DNA of 64,000 nucleotides from the NCBI GenBank assembly GCA_004194705.1, contig SADC01000070.1:372001-436000 (forward strand), written 5' to 3'. Shown here in pieces: positions 1 through 10,894 of this stretch. A model generated the notes under the pieces. It saw only the letters and a program-made list of their open reading frames with translations. It ran no database searches and was not told where the DNA came from. The stretch is from Ditylenchus dipsaci (taxonomy: Eukaryota; Nematoda; Chromadorea; Rhabditida; Anguinidae). How positions within the stretch are numbered: position 1 is the first letter of the stretch; each line of letters opens with the position of its first letter. A program made the position numbers and the translations under genes.

Positions 1-227
1 TTTTTGAAAAATTCCAATATTTTGCATGTTATACGGCCACTTACCCGAGTGACCTCGTATTTATTTGAAAGCTCGTTAAATTCTGAGCCAGATAAGTGTT
101 TCAGGTGCACAAAATTGCTCTCGTATGAAAAAATACAATCAAATAAGTGCAACGACCCGGAGCTCTCCGATTTCATACAATCGATCCCTGAAACGAACAG
201 ATAGTAGCACTTTTTCAGAGAATTTTT

Positions 228-492
228 GACGCTACTGTCATATACCTCCCCCCCCCCCAAAAGTTACAGTAATATACCGCCCCCCCCCCCCTAATAATTT
301 TCAGGTACCCCAAAAACCATACTTTTTTTGGAAAAGTGGTGAAATTTTTACGTGTTGTCCCTGAGCCTTATGCATACGGCCCGAAGCCTAAGGGCTAAGC
401 CTCATTCCTGAGCCTAAAAATTATTGTGGAGGGGGGGGGTTTATTACAGGAGGGTTTTTTTTGGGGTTGGAGGTGTATATTACAGTATCGCC
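228..492. mobile_element. Poly-C MITE, copy in left arm
   Basis: It is flanked by an 8-bp duplication GAATTTTT (220-227 and 493-500). The ends are inverted (GACGCTACTG at one, the complement of GGCGATACTG at the other) and run into long C or G homopolymers. The core has the motif GCCTAAGGGCTAAGCCT near 385, shared with the copies at 56442-56677 and 59118-59361. An 8-bp duplication fits a hAT-like mobiliser (inference). Confidence 0.8.
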
Positions 493-565
493 GAATTTTT
501 TTTCCTATCTTGTTCAGCATGAAATTCGGAACAAAACGCTCGCATTAGTACAAACGGCCTTTTAA

Positions 566-799
566 AGGGCATACCCACGCTAATAAGAGGTGGTGCCCGG
601 GAATTCAAAATTTTTTTCCTAACCACTGAATTTGTGTACGGATTTTTCAACTTGGTTTCTAACAAAACAAGGTCTAGAATTTAATTTTAGATGTCGTTTT
701 GTTAGGAAACCAAGTTGAAAAATCCGTACAGAAGTTCAATGATTATGAAAAAATTTTGAATTCCCGGGCACCACCTCTCATTAGCGTGGGTATGCCCCT
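566..799. mobile_element. TTAA-flanked palindromic MITE, type B (left arm)
   Basis: TTAA at 562-565 and 800-803 flanks ends AGGGCATACCCACGC and the complement GCGTGGGTATGCCCCT. The inside is a nearly perfect hairpin built from a block containing CTGTACGGATTTTTCAACTT and its inverse. TTAA duplications are the hallmark of piggyBac-type transposition (family knowledge); no transposase is seen. Other copies or pieces lie at 7134, 16153, 23816, 30740 and 50774. Confidence 0.85.
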
Positions 800-1209
800 T
801 TAACTGTTAAATTATTCATTTTTTGAAAATCAAAACCATTTTCACTATTTTTAAGTAATTTCCATACGTTATAAATGATACTGAAAATTGCATACGTTAT
901 AAATGATACTGAAAATTGCTTTTGACCTTTTATGACCGAAAAAGCCAATTATATAAAATTTTGTGCATAATCAATATTCAACTTTATAGGTCTTGATAAC
1001 CCTTGATAACGCGATGTTACAGTTTTCAAATCACATGATTGAATACGGGAAGCTAATTTATTTTTGAAACTCAATGTAACGTCAAGAGACATACATTCAG
1101 TGGGTGTTAACATCAAAAACGGTGAGTAAAGGTGTACGGATCTAGGGCCGAGAAATCCTCGCAGTTGCCGGAAGGGTCTGAGTGATATTTCAATATCTTT
1201 TTGATTATT

Positions 1210-1700
1210 ATCACATAGGAATCTTTATCAGATTAGTTTGCAGAAAAGACAGAAGATCGAACAGTTGAAGAACCAAAGTAACTTTGTGGGCCTTCGCTTG
1301 CTACGGAAGAATCCAACGCCATCAAATTATCGGTGTTACATCTGGAAGGGTGTTTCAGATTGGCTAAGAACGTGCTGTCAGGTGTTCAGTTGCTCGCTCT
1401 TCCATCTAGCGAGGCACTTCAGAAAATCTTGCTGCGTCAACGAAAGCAAATTAGAGCTGAAAGCATGAATAAACGACTCAAAGATGTCAAGTTTCTGCTG
1501 TGCTTTCAGTAAGCAAAGCAGGAAGATTGGTTTTTGCTTTACGATTCATGGTTGGTTCTTTTCTTGTGCTCTTTTCAAAACGTTACTATACTATAATATA
1601 GACGTTCTCAGAGATACTGAGCCAAAAAATGCCGTTATGTTTCTCTTCCTCTCAGATGTGGGCCTTCGCTTGCTACGGTAAAATCCGAGGCGGTCAGTTG
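1210..1700 (+). other. Exon-like remnants upstream of the Ulp1-like gene
   Basis: An open stretch follows a TTTGCAG acceptor at 1231 and encodes a basic peptide starting K-R-Q-K-I-E-Q-L-K. The 20-mer TGGGCCTTCGCTTGCTACGG occurs twice (about 1289 and 1660), so the region holds a partial duplication. These may be 5' exons of the same element gene. No family recognised. Confidence 0.3.
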
Positions 1701-2663
1701 ATGGCATCTTCTCTTGTGTTTACAGACTCTTTCACTAGCTGTATTCGATAAACGTATTCAGAAGCGAGATCAATCTTCCCTGTTTCTATACACTGCTGCC
1801 GGTCAAAAGTGAGGGAACTTACACAAGGATGTTCCAAACCTCAAAAAATGTGGCAGGCTTCTTTGTCCGGAGTCGGTTAATGCAGGTTTGTGTTTAAGAA
1901 AGATTTAAATGGAGTACTCTTGTGTTTTGCAGATTTCGCGCCTGTGTTGTCCCTGTGAGTGCCCTGCTCAAAAACCTGCCCTGCTGTTTGGTCAAGTCAA
2001 GGTCAGCTATTGCCTTTTGCGTTTGTGTGAAAATGATTTCGCTCACATCCAATGGAAGTCCCTCAATAAGCTTATGAAGATTAAAGGGCCAAGTAGTCAT
2101 TTGGCTCGTTTCGCCCGCATTGGCAATCTGACGCAGAAGAGAAAAGAGAGGAAGAAAGAAGGTCACGCATGAAGTTATTACTTCAGACAATATTTTGGCT
2201 ACGTGTTGGAATGATAATTCAATAAAATAATCGAGATTATTTTCAGATGTAGCTTTGTTTGAGAACGATCCGGTGGAAAAAGTCCGTGTTAAAAGGTTGG
2301 GCATCTCTTTGACTAAACGAGATCTGCATCGTTTCGAACTAGAACAGTGGCTTGATGACCAGGCGATTAACTTCTACATCCAGCTTGTGCATCGAAGTCA
2401 ATTTGAACAAACCTAAGAATTCGCGGAAGAAAGAGGTCACGCAACTGTCGATCCATCCAACTGGCTCTGTTTCTGTCCAAAGGTATGAATATTAAAACAG
2501 TTTTTTGGAAACTATTGATGTTGATGTTTACAGGGTGTCTCAAAATTACGTTAACATTTTCGAAATTAATATTTTTGTTCAAATTTCAGGTTTTCTTTTT
2601 CGTTTATTTGTTTGATATTTTATTTATTGTTTTCTCACTTGCGTCCCATTTGCTCAATAGTCT

Positions 2664-3188
2664 TTGAGTTTATCCATTAAATTTAATTTCTGGCGTTCCC
2701 TTTTTAATATTTGGCCACCAAGTGGACAAGAGTTCAGCCACCAAGTGGACAATAATACTTTGCCATCTGAAGAAATTGAGCGCCGCCGATCTGTTGTTGT
2801 CAGTGGATTGCCGGAATTCAAAGATGATAGTGCTATTGCTCGTTTTAAGGCTGACTCTGAAACTATTGCCGAGATCATGGGAGAAATTGGTGTTGAAGCA
2901 TTGCCCCGTGTCTACCGTCTTGGAAAATATGACCCATCTAAGTCCAGACTGCTGAAGTTAGTTTTTCCTGCTTCTGTATTTGCACATGCTACAATTCGAG
3001 GACAAAAAGTTCTCCGTGACCAGCAACAATATCATGGCCTATATTTCCGTCCTTCGCTGACTCCAGAACAAAGGAAAGCAGAATTCGAATTGCGTCAAGA
3101 ATGTCGGCTACTCAACAAAGATGGAAGAAAAATGAAGATCTTTAATGGAAAAATTGTGCCGGTCAACCAGGCTAAGCAGGGAAACTAA
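2664..3188 (+). CDS. LINE ORF1-like protein
   Basis: A 174-codon frame precedes the reverse-transcriptase region. From about residue 35 it has E-R-R-R-S-V-V-V-S-G-L-P-E, the lead-in of the nucleic-acid-binding domain found in ORF1 proteins of CR1/Jockey-like elements. A basic segment follows, rich in charged residues to the C-terminus. The true start is uncertain: methionines at residue 1 and inside the frame are both possible, and the 5' end of the element may be missing. ORF1 proteins coat the element RNA and act as chaperones (family knowledge). Confidence 0.6.
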   Translation: MSLSIKFNFWRSLFNIWPPSGQEFSHQVDNNTLPSEEIERRRSVVVSGLPEFKDDSAIARFKADSETIAEIMGEIGVEALPRVYRLGKYDPSKSRLLKLVFPASVFAHATIRGQKVLRDQQQYHGLYFRPSLTPEQRKAEFELRQECRLLNKDGRKMKIFNGKIVPVNQAKQGN

Positions 3189-3279
3189 ATTGGTCACAAG
3201 GAAATCACGGTTTATCTTTTATTACTTTTAATTCTCGCTCAATTGCAAATAAACTTAATGATTTTCATTTTCTCTTAAA

Positions 3280-5973
3280 TCAATATAGCTTTCGGTTCTA
3301 TGTCTAAGTGAAACTTGGCTTACCAAAAAGTTTCCTGATTCTCTTCTTTGTCCTAATGCAAACTATGTTGTTTTTCGGTCTGATCGTAATGGTAAGGGTG
3401 GTGGTGTAGCTACTATAATTTCTTCAGCATATCACTCAACTCTTGTAAAAACTAGCACTGTTCCTCCACTTGATATCTTGTGTGTCGATATTTTCTCTCC
3501 CCAGCTTAATAATGCAATAAGGCTAATTAACGTCTATATTCCTCCTTCTGTAAATTTAAAAGTCGTCGAAGAGTTTCAAAAGTTATGTCTGAGCTAATGA
3601 CTGTTTCATATCCAAAATTTTCGTGGGCGATTTTAATTTTCCTCATAATAACCTGGAATCCGTCTCTACCAAAGTCACCTATGAACAAGTGTGAAAAATA
3701 TTTTATGAGTTTTCCAAAGAAGTTGGCCTGGTTCAGCTTATCTCGAAAAAGACAAGAGGTGAAAATATCTTGGACCTTTTACTCACCGATAATCCTTCTA
3801 TTATTTCTAGAATCCAAGTCTTATCGCCCTTTTCTAATTCTGATCATTCAAAAATCAGTTTTATTTTGAGCATCACCGACAAAAACAATTCAAGGTGCTT
3901 TCGTTTAAAGAATGCTGCCTGCCGAAAATAAACTCTCATCTTTCCAATGTGGATTGGAGAGAACGCTTTTATTATTCACAACCAACCATCAATGGTCTCT
4001 ACCAGGCATTTCAAAATGAGTCAAAAAAGGCTATTTATACTTTTGTTCCTCGAAGAACCATTGCTCGTGCTCAGTTACCAAAACATATTGTATCAATAAT
4101 GAAACATAGAGAAGAGTTATGGAGAGACATAAATCAACCACTGGTTTTGGAAAAATTTGAACAAACTAGCTATTGTCTAAACAAAGAACTTTTAAAATAT
4201 TTTAAAAATCGAGAAAAAAGGCTTTAACAAATAAGACTTCGAAAGAGATTTTCAGTTACGTATCAAACCAAATAAAGTCAAAAAATTGTTCCATTCCTTC
4301 ACTTGTAATAGACAATAAGCACATCTTCATTCCAGAAGAAAAAGCCCAGGCTTTCTCTGAATATTTCGCCTCAGTTTTTCTCCCTCCCACTGATACATTC
4401 ATCAACAGTTTTTTTCCAACAAAGGTATTGGTTATATCGACATAACTGTTGACATGGTTTACAAACACCTAATTTCTCTACCAAGTAAAGTTAATACATC
4501 GCCTGATGGAATACCTTACATCTTTCTCAAAAATAGCGCTGAATTTCTAACGAAACCCATCACGGAAATCTTTAGGTACTCTATGATGAGTGGTACTATT
4601 CCAGATATTTGGAAGATGTCCTATGTTCACCCTATTTTCAAAAAAGGAGATAAACACGATCCCTCAAGCTACCGTCCTATAAGTCTGACATGTTCATTAT
4701 CTAAAATTTTGGAGAAAATCGTTCATGAAAAATTATTAGCATTTCTCTTATCTCGCAATTTAATCCCAAAATTCCAACACGGTTTTTTAAATAAGAGGTC
4801 TGTTAACTCACAAATGATTGAAGTGTTTGACGATTGGTCAAAATCAATAGAAGAAAATAAGTGTACTGACGTTTGTTACTTTGACATTTCAAAAGCCTTT
4901 GACACAATCTCACACTCTATTCTTCTCAGAAAATTGCAAAAAGCTGGTGTATATGGAGCATTGTTGAAATGGATCAGAAATTTTCTTGTTTCAAGGTACT
5001 TTATGGTAAAAATTCAAGATTCGTTTTCTCAACCAACCCTCCAAACAAGTGGTGTTCCTCAAGGATCTGTATTGGGCCCTCTTCTTTTTATTTTCTACTT
5101 TCCTGAGTTCTCATCGTCTTGTCAAGTCTCAGGAGTGCAGCTAAAGTTATATGCCGACGATTTGAAAGCTTATGTTAGCTTCGACAGAGAGACTTATCCC
5201 AAAAACCTGCAAGTTTTCATACAAGAATTTTCGAATGGTGTTGTGAAAATGAGCTAAAAATATCCCCTGAAAAGTGCCAAGTTTTACACCTTGGCAAAAA
5301 GAACCCTCACCATATATATTATCTGAATGCCAATCAAATAGCTCCTGTTAAAAATTCAATTAAAGATTTGGGCATAGTTCTTACCCCAAACTTAAAATGG
5401 AATGCCCACTTAGAAAACCTATGCAAATCTGCTTACTCTCGCCTATTCACTCTTTTTAAGGCTATTCGCTCGACTGATTACAAGTTCCTAGTACAACTAT
5501 ACATGACATATGCAAGACCCATAATTGAAACTCCTTCTGTGGTGTATAATCCTTATTTAAAAAAAGATATTAAGAAAATAGAGCGAATCCAGAAAATTGC
5601 CCTTAATCAAATATACTTCAGATCACTTAGGAATAAATATCCTGATAAACCTCATTATGAAAAGCTCTTAAAATTATTCAAAATGGAAACTCTTCAAAAA
5701 ATACGACTTAAAGCTGACCTTGTTTTCTATCACAAAATAGTATTGAAAAAAATTGATATTAATCTAAATATCCCGTCTCTTCAGTCATCCTATAACTTCC
5801 GAAAACATAAAGCTAGTGTACCCTTTTCCAAATCCGATTTCCGATTCCACTCTTTCTTTGTTCGGACACCTAAAATTTATTATGCTCTTCCAGCTGAAAT
5901 TGTTGCTTCCCCTACAATAACGCTTTTCAGGAAAAAACTCAAAGAATGTGATCTAAATGATTTTGTATTGTAA
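3280..5973 (+). pseudogene. LINE ORF2: endonuclease and reverse transcriptase, frameshifted
   Basis: Fragments in different frames follow one another. The endonuclease-like part (about 3310-3590) includes the G-K-G-G-G-V-A segment and V-Y-I-P-P. The reverse-transcriptase part (4454-5257) has I-F-K-K-G-D, Y-R-P-I-S-L, F-D-I-S-K-A-F-D-T, S-G-V-P-Q-G-S-V-L-G-P-L-L-F and the catalytic Y-A-D-D at 5150-5161. The C-terminal part (5368-5973) contains the thumb-like region N-L-K-W-N-A-H. At least three frame breaks make it inactive. The 3' end at about 6020-6041 is a short AATA repeat instead of a long poly-A, typical of CR1-like non-LTR elements. The clade is inferred from motifs only. Confidence 0.85.
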
Positions 5974-6059
5974 TTATTTAAAAGAAATATGTATTTGTTT
6001 TCGTCGCGCACTTGTTGCGTAAACAATAAATAAATAAATAAATTTCACGTGCACGCTCG

Positions 6060-6263
6060 ATGTCGGTTCATCAAATTAATTTCTATCAATTTTGCAGATA
6101 TTGCTGCAGTCAAGGGAGGAGAACTACGCGCCGGTTTGTCCTTATTCGTCATCAAGGTCTTGGATTCTTGCGAATTGGGCAGTTATTCAGAGTGGCGAGG
6201 CTAACAATCAGCGACGTGGTTCGTCGATCGGAAAAAAGTGATGCTACCAAAAATACATTATAG
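6060..6263 (+). pseudogene. Tc1/mariner transposase N-terminal fragment
   Basis: The 67-codon frame contains a stretch from about residue 25 that reads like the transposase DNA-binding domain (L-I-R-x-Q-G-L-G-F-x-R-I-G, then S/T-I-S-D-V-V-R-R). Only 370 bases separate it from the element end, too few for the DDE/D domain, so it is truncated. Assignment rests on motif resemblance. Confidence 0.5.
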
Positions 6264-6365
6264 TTATCCTTCTCTGTTGTCATGTTCGCTGTTAGTATTT
6301 GTGACTGCGTGTGAGAGATGTGCTGTAAGGGGGGCAGATAGCAGAGAAATAAGAAAGAGGCCTGG

Positions 6366-6590
6366 GGCGACCCGATAGCTCAAATGGTTAGATCGCCGAC
6401 TTGCAAGGAGGATACCGTGGGATCGCACTTTTCCCAGGCCTGTACAAAAGCTCTACGCGGCTACTGGCGTACGCTTACTGTGCTCAGTAGTGAATAAAGA
6501 TTTCTGTCCCGCCTTATAAGCGCTATTTTATGGACGTTTCCGGGGCTCGCCACCCAAAAACTCGGAAACGGGCCGCTACGGCGTTATGCT
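6366..6590 (+). mobile_element. tRNA-derived SINE-like insertion
   Basis: GACCCGATAGCTCAAATGG at about 6369 has the A-box form, and a weak B-box form (GGGATCGCAC) follows near 6419. It lacks a foldable anticodon arm and is followed by an unrelated body, so it is a SINE head rather than a tRNA gene. It lies in the mariner-type element. Confidence 0.4.
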
Positions 6591-7133
6591 CCCCGTTTTT
6601 TTCTTAAATGTTTACGTAATTTTGACACACCCTGTAGGACATTCTCAAGCAAAAGAATAGTTTTGGCTGTGGAGTCTTCGTGTGGAAGTTCCCTCAATGC
6701 CTCTCTCGAAAACAAAATCGAGTTCGCTCAAGCTCATATGGCGGGTAATAGAAAAGAATAGGTTGAAAAAATTTAATCTTGAAAAATGATTTAAAAATTA
6801 TCGCTACTCACCGTTTTTGATGTTAACACCCACTGAATGTATGTCTCTTGACGTTACATTGAGTTTCAAAAATAAATTAGCTTCCCGTATTCAATCATGT
6901 GATTTGAAAACTGTAACATCGCGTTATCAAGGGTTATCAAGACCTATAAAGTTGAATATTGATTATGCACAAAATTTTATATAATTGGCTTTTTCGGTCA
7001 TAAAAGGTCAAAAGCAATTTTCAGTATCATTTATAACGTATGCAATTTTCAGTATCATTTATAACGTATGGAAATTACTTAAAAATAGTGAAAATGGTTT
7101 TGATTTTCAAAAAATGAATAATTTAACAGTTAA

Positions 7134-7365
7134 AGGGGCATACCCACGCTAATGAGAGGTGGTGCCCGGGAATTCAAAATTTTTCATAATCATTGAACTT
7201 CTGTACGGATTTTTCAACTTGGTTTCCTAACAAAACGACATCTAAAATTAAATTCTAGACCTTGTTTTGTTAGAACCAAGTTGAAAAATCCGTACACAAA
7301 TTCAGTGGTTAGGAAAAAATTTTGAATTCCCGGGCACCACCTCTTATTAGCGTGGGTATGCCCCT
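7134..7365. mobile_element. TTAA-flanked MITE, type B (right arm)
   Basis: Mirror of 566-799, with TTAA at 7130-7133 and 7366-7369. Confidence 0.85.
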
Positions 7366-7438
7366 TTAAAAGGCCGTTTGTACTAATGCGAGCGTTTTGT
7401 TCCGAATTTCATGCTGAACAAGATAGGAAAAAAAATTC

Positions 7439-7701
7439 GGCGATACTGTAATATACACCCTCCAACCCCCAAAAAAACCCTCCTGTAATAAACCCCCCCC
7501 CCCTCCACAATAATTTTTAGGCTCAGGAATGAGGCTTAGCCCTTAGGCTTCGGGCCGTATGCATAAGGCTCAGGACAACACGTAAAAATTTCACCACTTT
7601 TCCAAAAAAAGTATGGTTTTTGGGGTACCTGAAAAATTATTAGGGGGGGGGCGGTATATTACTGTAACTTTTGGGGGGGGGAGGTATATGACAGTAGCGT
7701 C
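7439..7701. mobile_element. Poly-C MITE, copy in right arm
   Basis: Reverse-complement counterpart of 228-492, with the matching duplication AAAAATTC at 7431-7438 and 7702-7709. Confidence 0.8.
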
Positions 7702-7928
7702 AAAAATTCTCTGAAAAAGTGCTACTATCTGTTCGTTTCAGGGATCGATTGTATGAAATCGGAGAGCTCCGGGTCGTTGCACTTATTTGATTGTATTTTT
7801 TCATACGAGAGCAATTTTGTGCACCTGAAACACTTATCTGGCTCAGAATTTAACGAGCTTTCAAATAAATACGAGGTCACTCGGGTAAGTGGCCGTATAA
7901 CATGCAAAATATTGGAATTTTTCAAAAA

Positions 7929-8489
7929 AATTATAAAATACAAAATTCAGTTCTTTTTTAGAAGCATCGAAAAATTGTTGATATCATTTATTTTTTGTAA
8001 ATTTAAGTGCCCGAAAAACCCCGTTTTCAGCCGTTTTGCGGTGATTTTCGGGCGCCGGCCCAGCGCTCCGAAATTCTGTCAAATAAACACCCCGGTGCTC
8101 ATAGCCCATCTTGTAGAGCTGTCCAAATTGACTAAACATTGTCACATTTAAAACATAAACTTGTCATAAATTCAAGGAAAAAATGCCAGGGCAGGTCGCG
8201 CCGTAATGGCGCCCGTGCAACTATGATTTGGAAGCCCATCTAGTATTTTAGTCAATATTATTCTTAGAAATTTATATAGATTTCCAAGTGTGGAACCCAC
8301 TTTTTAATTTTGTAATGATTTTCATTTAATAATCGAATTTTATCTGACTGATAAAATTTTATCTCTCAGATAAAAATAATTTGAATTTTATCTGATAGAT
8401 AAATTTATCTGTTTTGCGCGCCACGGCGCAAATGGGTTTGCGCAAATGTCTTTTGCGAAAATTGATAATTATTAATTTTTACTTGTTAA
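7929..8489. other. Non-coding stretch beside the right arm
   Basis: No convincing gene. There are clusters of TTATCTGA/TCAGATAA-like words at 8340-8415 and GC-rich patches at 8050 and 8190. The 132-codon frame starting at 7753 runs out of the inverted-repeat arm and has no recognisable domain. Confidence 0.4.
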
Positions 8490-8718
8490 AGGGGCATGCC
8501 CGTGCGTTAAGGCGCGAACCAGCAGTTTTTTTCGAATTTTTTGAATCGTCCCATTTTCACTCGTTCTGCGTCAAATCTGATATAGATGACCTTATAATGC
8601 TATTAAAAACTAGACAGAAAACTTTAAAAATCTAGGCGAGAACGAATGTAAAATTTATCGAGAAAGAAAAGCACTGCTGGTTCGCGCCTTTTCTCCACAT
8701 CGGGCACGATCATGCCCT
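8490..8718. mobile_element. TTAA-flanked MITE, type A
   Basis: TTAA at 8486-8489 and 8719-8722 brackets ends AGGGGCATGCCCGTGC and its complement. The core differs from type B and carries GCGCGAACCAGCAG and its inverse. A sister copy lies at 33066-33299. Confidence 0.75.
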
Positions 8719-9270
8719 TTAAAATGAAATTTTTAAAAATATATCTTGATTCTGATGAAATTTTCAGATTCAGCGTGAAAAATTGACCGAAGTACGTATT
8801 AACCCATGAGCCAGTATCATTAATCATGCGGTTGAGAAAATAAAAGTGCAGGCTTGACTACTAAAGTTCGGGCTGGACTAGTAAAATATTTTTGGACTCT
8901 TCAATTTCCATTGACAACCAAAGTGTAGTAGTACCCACTAGTATGCCCCTCTTAGCCAAAGAAAAGCATTCCATCACTCCTTAGGAGAATAAAGACAGAA
9001 ATTTTATTAGCCGTTGTGATATTTACAAAAACGATAATGTTAATAAGGGTTTAAATGTCCACATTTAAAAAATTATAACAATGGATTTGTAAAGAGAAAA
9101 ACATGGCTACCGTATAACCTCCAATAAACCGCGGGAGGATAGTTCAAAAAAGCTTGTTTCAAAATGGTGAAGTCAAAATGGTTTGCAAACAATGTTTGAA
9201 TAATAAGACTGAATTAAATTGTGCAAATTTTCGCTACATGGAGGATTTTTTTCTCAGTCCGGACCAGCCA
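8719..9270. other. No gene seen
   Basis: AT-rich sequence with no long frames, no splice-linked exons and no clear repeat. Confidence 0.4.
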
Positions 9271-10095
9271 TAAGTGTCACTATATCGGACGGACACGGAA
9301 AAAATTTCGCCTGGCCAAAATGTCGCCACGATGAAAATTTCGCCGCACATTTTACCTTAGTAAATTGACCTAAAAGATTACCTAGATTACAGACCTCGAA
9401 ATAAAAGACCCGAAGGAGGCGCAGGGGGCTTGAGAGTTAGAAATGCTTACCTTAGACATAATTCCAGCAAGACTCATGATCAAAAATGTGTATATAGTAC
9501 AGGGCTCTCATCTCACAATTTTGAAAATAAGTACAATTAAAAAATAAGATTTTGAACCAAAAAATAAGTACACTTTCCAGAACACGCTCGAATCGGCTCA
9601 AACATTTCATTGTACAATAAAAAATAACATTCTCGAGCAAACAAAACCAAAAAAAAGTATCCAACTTTACGATTTTTGGCAATACGGCATAGACATTGAT
9701 TGGTGCGACGTCTGGCAGGCTTCCTTCACTGTCGCTTGATTCTGTAGAACTCATATTGATATCTTAGAAGACTGAATCGTAAAAATGCATTGAAAAAGCG
9801 CAAGGAACGGTATAGGACATAGAGCAGGAGTACACTATTGGGGTAGCCCGAATACCCAACACTATTTGAAGTAGTGCGTTTTTTCAAGGTCTAAGTATTT
9901 TTCAAGGCGTTCAAACGATTAAAACAGCCCAAAAAAGTGTGGGAAGGATATTTTTCGAAAAAAGTCAGTCAAAGTTCCCCCTATGGTTTAGTCAAAGTAA
10001 ACCATTGATTCAGCATCACCTTGTGAGCAGTCACTGGCGGTGACATTAAATCTAAAGTTAATTCTATACAAAAAATATTGCGCACTTGAAAAAAT

Positions 10096-10570
10096 GGCTC
10101 TACCCTGTTTCGTCCCAAATTGTTTCCGCCAAAAATCGTTATAGCCAAAAACAATACATTTTTAATTAATTAGTTTGCTACATATGGTTTTTCTGACTAA
10201 TTTTGTGGACGTTCTCATTTACAAAATAATACTCAAATTGAAGCCAGAGAGCAGGGCTACATTTTGATCGTGAGGTTGTAAATAACCATGTCTGCAATAT
10301 TTGCTGAAAACCCTAAAATTTCCGGAATCCTGGACTTTTTGAGAACTTTTGGTGTTTTTCAGCAAATATTGCAGACATGGTCATATACAACCTTATACGC
10401 AAAATTTAGCCCTGCTCTCTAGCATTAATTTGAGTATAAACTTGTAAATGAGAATATCTACAAAATTAGTTAGAAAAACCAGGTGTAGAAAACTAATTAA
10501 TTAAAAATTTAACGTTTTTGGCTATAACCATTTTTGGCGGAAACAATTTGGGACGAAACAGGGTAGAGCC
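10096..10570. mobile_element. Foldback MITE with 8-bp duplication
   Basis: GAAAAAAT at 10088-10095 and 10571-10578 flanks ends GGCTCTACCCTGTTTCGTCC and the complement. The two halves are imperfect inverse copies over the whole length, meeting near 10335. Confidence 0.85.
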
Positions 10571-10894
10571 GAAAAAATTAACGAAGAACTGCGCCGCAGA
10601 CAAAAAAATTGAACAATTTGAATATTTTCTTACTTATTTTAGAGTCGAATCAGAAGATAAGTACGAAATAAGTACATGAGGCGAAAATAAGTACAAATCT
10701 TATAAATAAGTACATTCAAATTTCAAAAGATTCAAGGTCTCGAAATAAGTACAAATCTTATAAATAAGTACAGATGAGCCCTGATATAGTATCTTTCATT
10801 CCGGCTCCAGTGACTGAAAAATAATAAAAAATACGCGGCGAAATTTTCATCGCGCAAAAATTTTGGCCCGGCTAAATTTCAGGTGCGTATATCG

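Larger units (their letters stand above)
1..1128. repeat. Left arm of a long inverted repeat (window start truncates it)
   Basis: The reverse complement of this stretch returns at 6805-7928 with only scattered indels, mainly in homopolymers. The arm carries two smaller elements, a poly-C MITE (228-492) and a TTAA-flanked MITE (566-799), and both are present at the mirrored place in the other arm. The outer end lies beyond the window, so neither the terminus nor the target duplication can be read. The near identity suggests recent formation or gene conversion. Confidence 0.93.
2590..6041 (+). mobile_element. Non-LTR retrotransposon (CR1/Jockey-like), degenerate
   Basis: It comprises the ORF1-like frame at 2664-3188, the broken ORF2 to 5973 and a terminal AATAAATAAATAAATAAAT tract. 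The left boundary is approximate and no target duplication could be read. It lies inside the mariner-type element and is therefore the younger insertion. Confidence 0.75.
2531..6634. mobile_element. Tc1/mariner-type element (composite, non-functional)
   Basis: The ends CAGGGTGTCTCAAAATTACG (2531) and its near complement ending at 6634 are inverted repeats. TA dinucleotides at 2529-2530 and 6635-6636 are the expected target duplication. The only transposase remnant is an N-terminal helix-turn-helix region at 6060-6263; the catalytic part is gone. A LINE (about 2590-6041) and a tRNA-like SINE (about 6366-6590) occupy most of the length. Joining the flanks restores the intron acceptor TGTTTAG of the Ulp1-like gene, so the element landed in a splice site. 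Confidence 0.75.
2247..6749 (+). pseudogene. Broken Ulp1-like (C48) cysteine protease gene of the inverted-repeat element
   Basis: One exon starts after TTTTCAG at 2247 and ends before the donor GTATGA at 2483. It translates to a segment (about 2280-2400) with the Ulp1 pattern of a leading helix, then QWLDDQAINFYIQL, as in SUMO proteases that start their catalytic domain with a W-L-N/D-D motif. A stop follows at 2416. The second exon begins at 6638 and encodes K-N-S-F-G-C-G-V-F-V, which lines up with the catalytic-cysteine motif D-C-G-V-F (Cys codon 6668-6670, the usual Asp replaced by Gly). A frameshift follows near 6695, after which another frame reads like the expected tail. The intron between them holds a 4.1-kb transposon. 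Ulp1 domains are known as passengers of several DNA transposons; whether this one was mobile-element encoded is inference from its place between the long arms. Confidence 0.6.
6805..7928. repeat. Right arm of the long inverted repeat
   Basis: Mirror of 1-1128, including the nested MITEs at 7134-7365 and 7439-7701. The match to the left arm is still running at 7928, where the left arm reaches the window edge, so the true end may lie further right. The arms bracket about 5.7 kb that holds a broken Ulp1-like gene and its insertions. Confidence 0.92.

Noticed and set aside
1894..2304. 136-codon minus-strand frame
   Set aside because: Overlaps the Ulp1-like exon on the other strand; that exon has the motif, the donor and the acceptor.
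6366..6440. A true tRNA gene
   Set aside because: Weak B box and no cloverleaf; best explained as a SINE head.
7753..8151. 132-codon plus-strand frame
   Set aside because: It starts within the inverted-repeat arm, its first part is antisense to the same frame mirrored at 4-204, and it has no domain.
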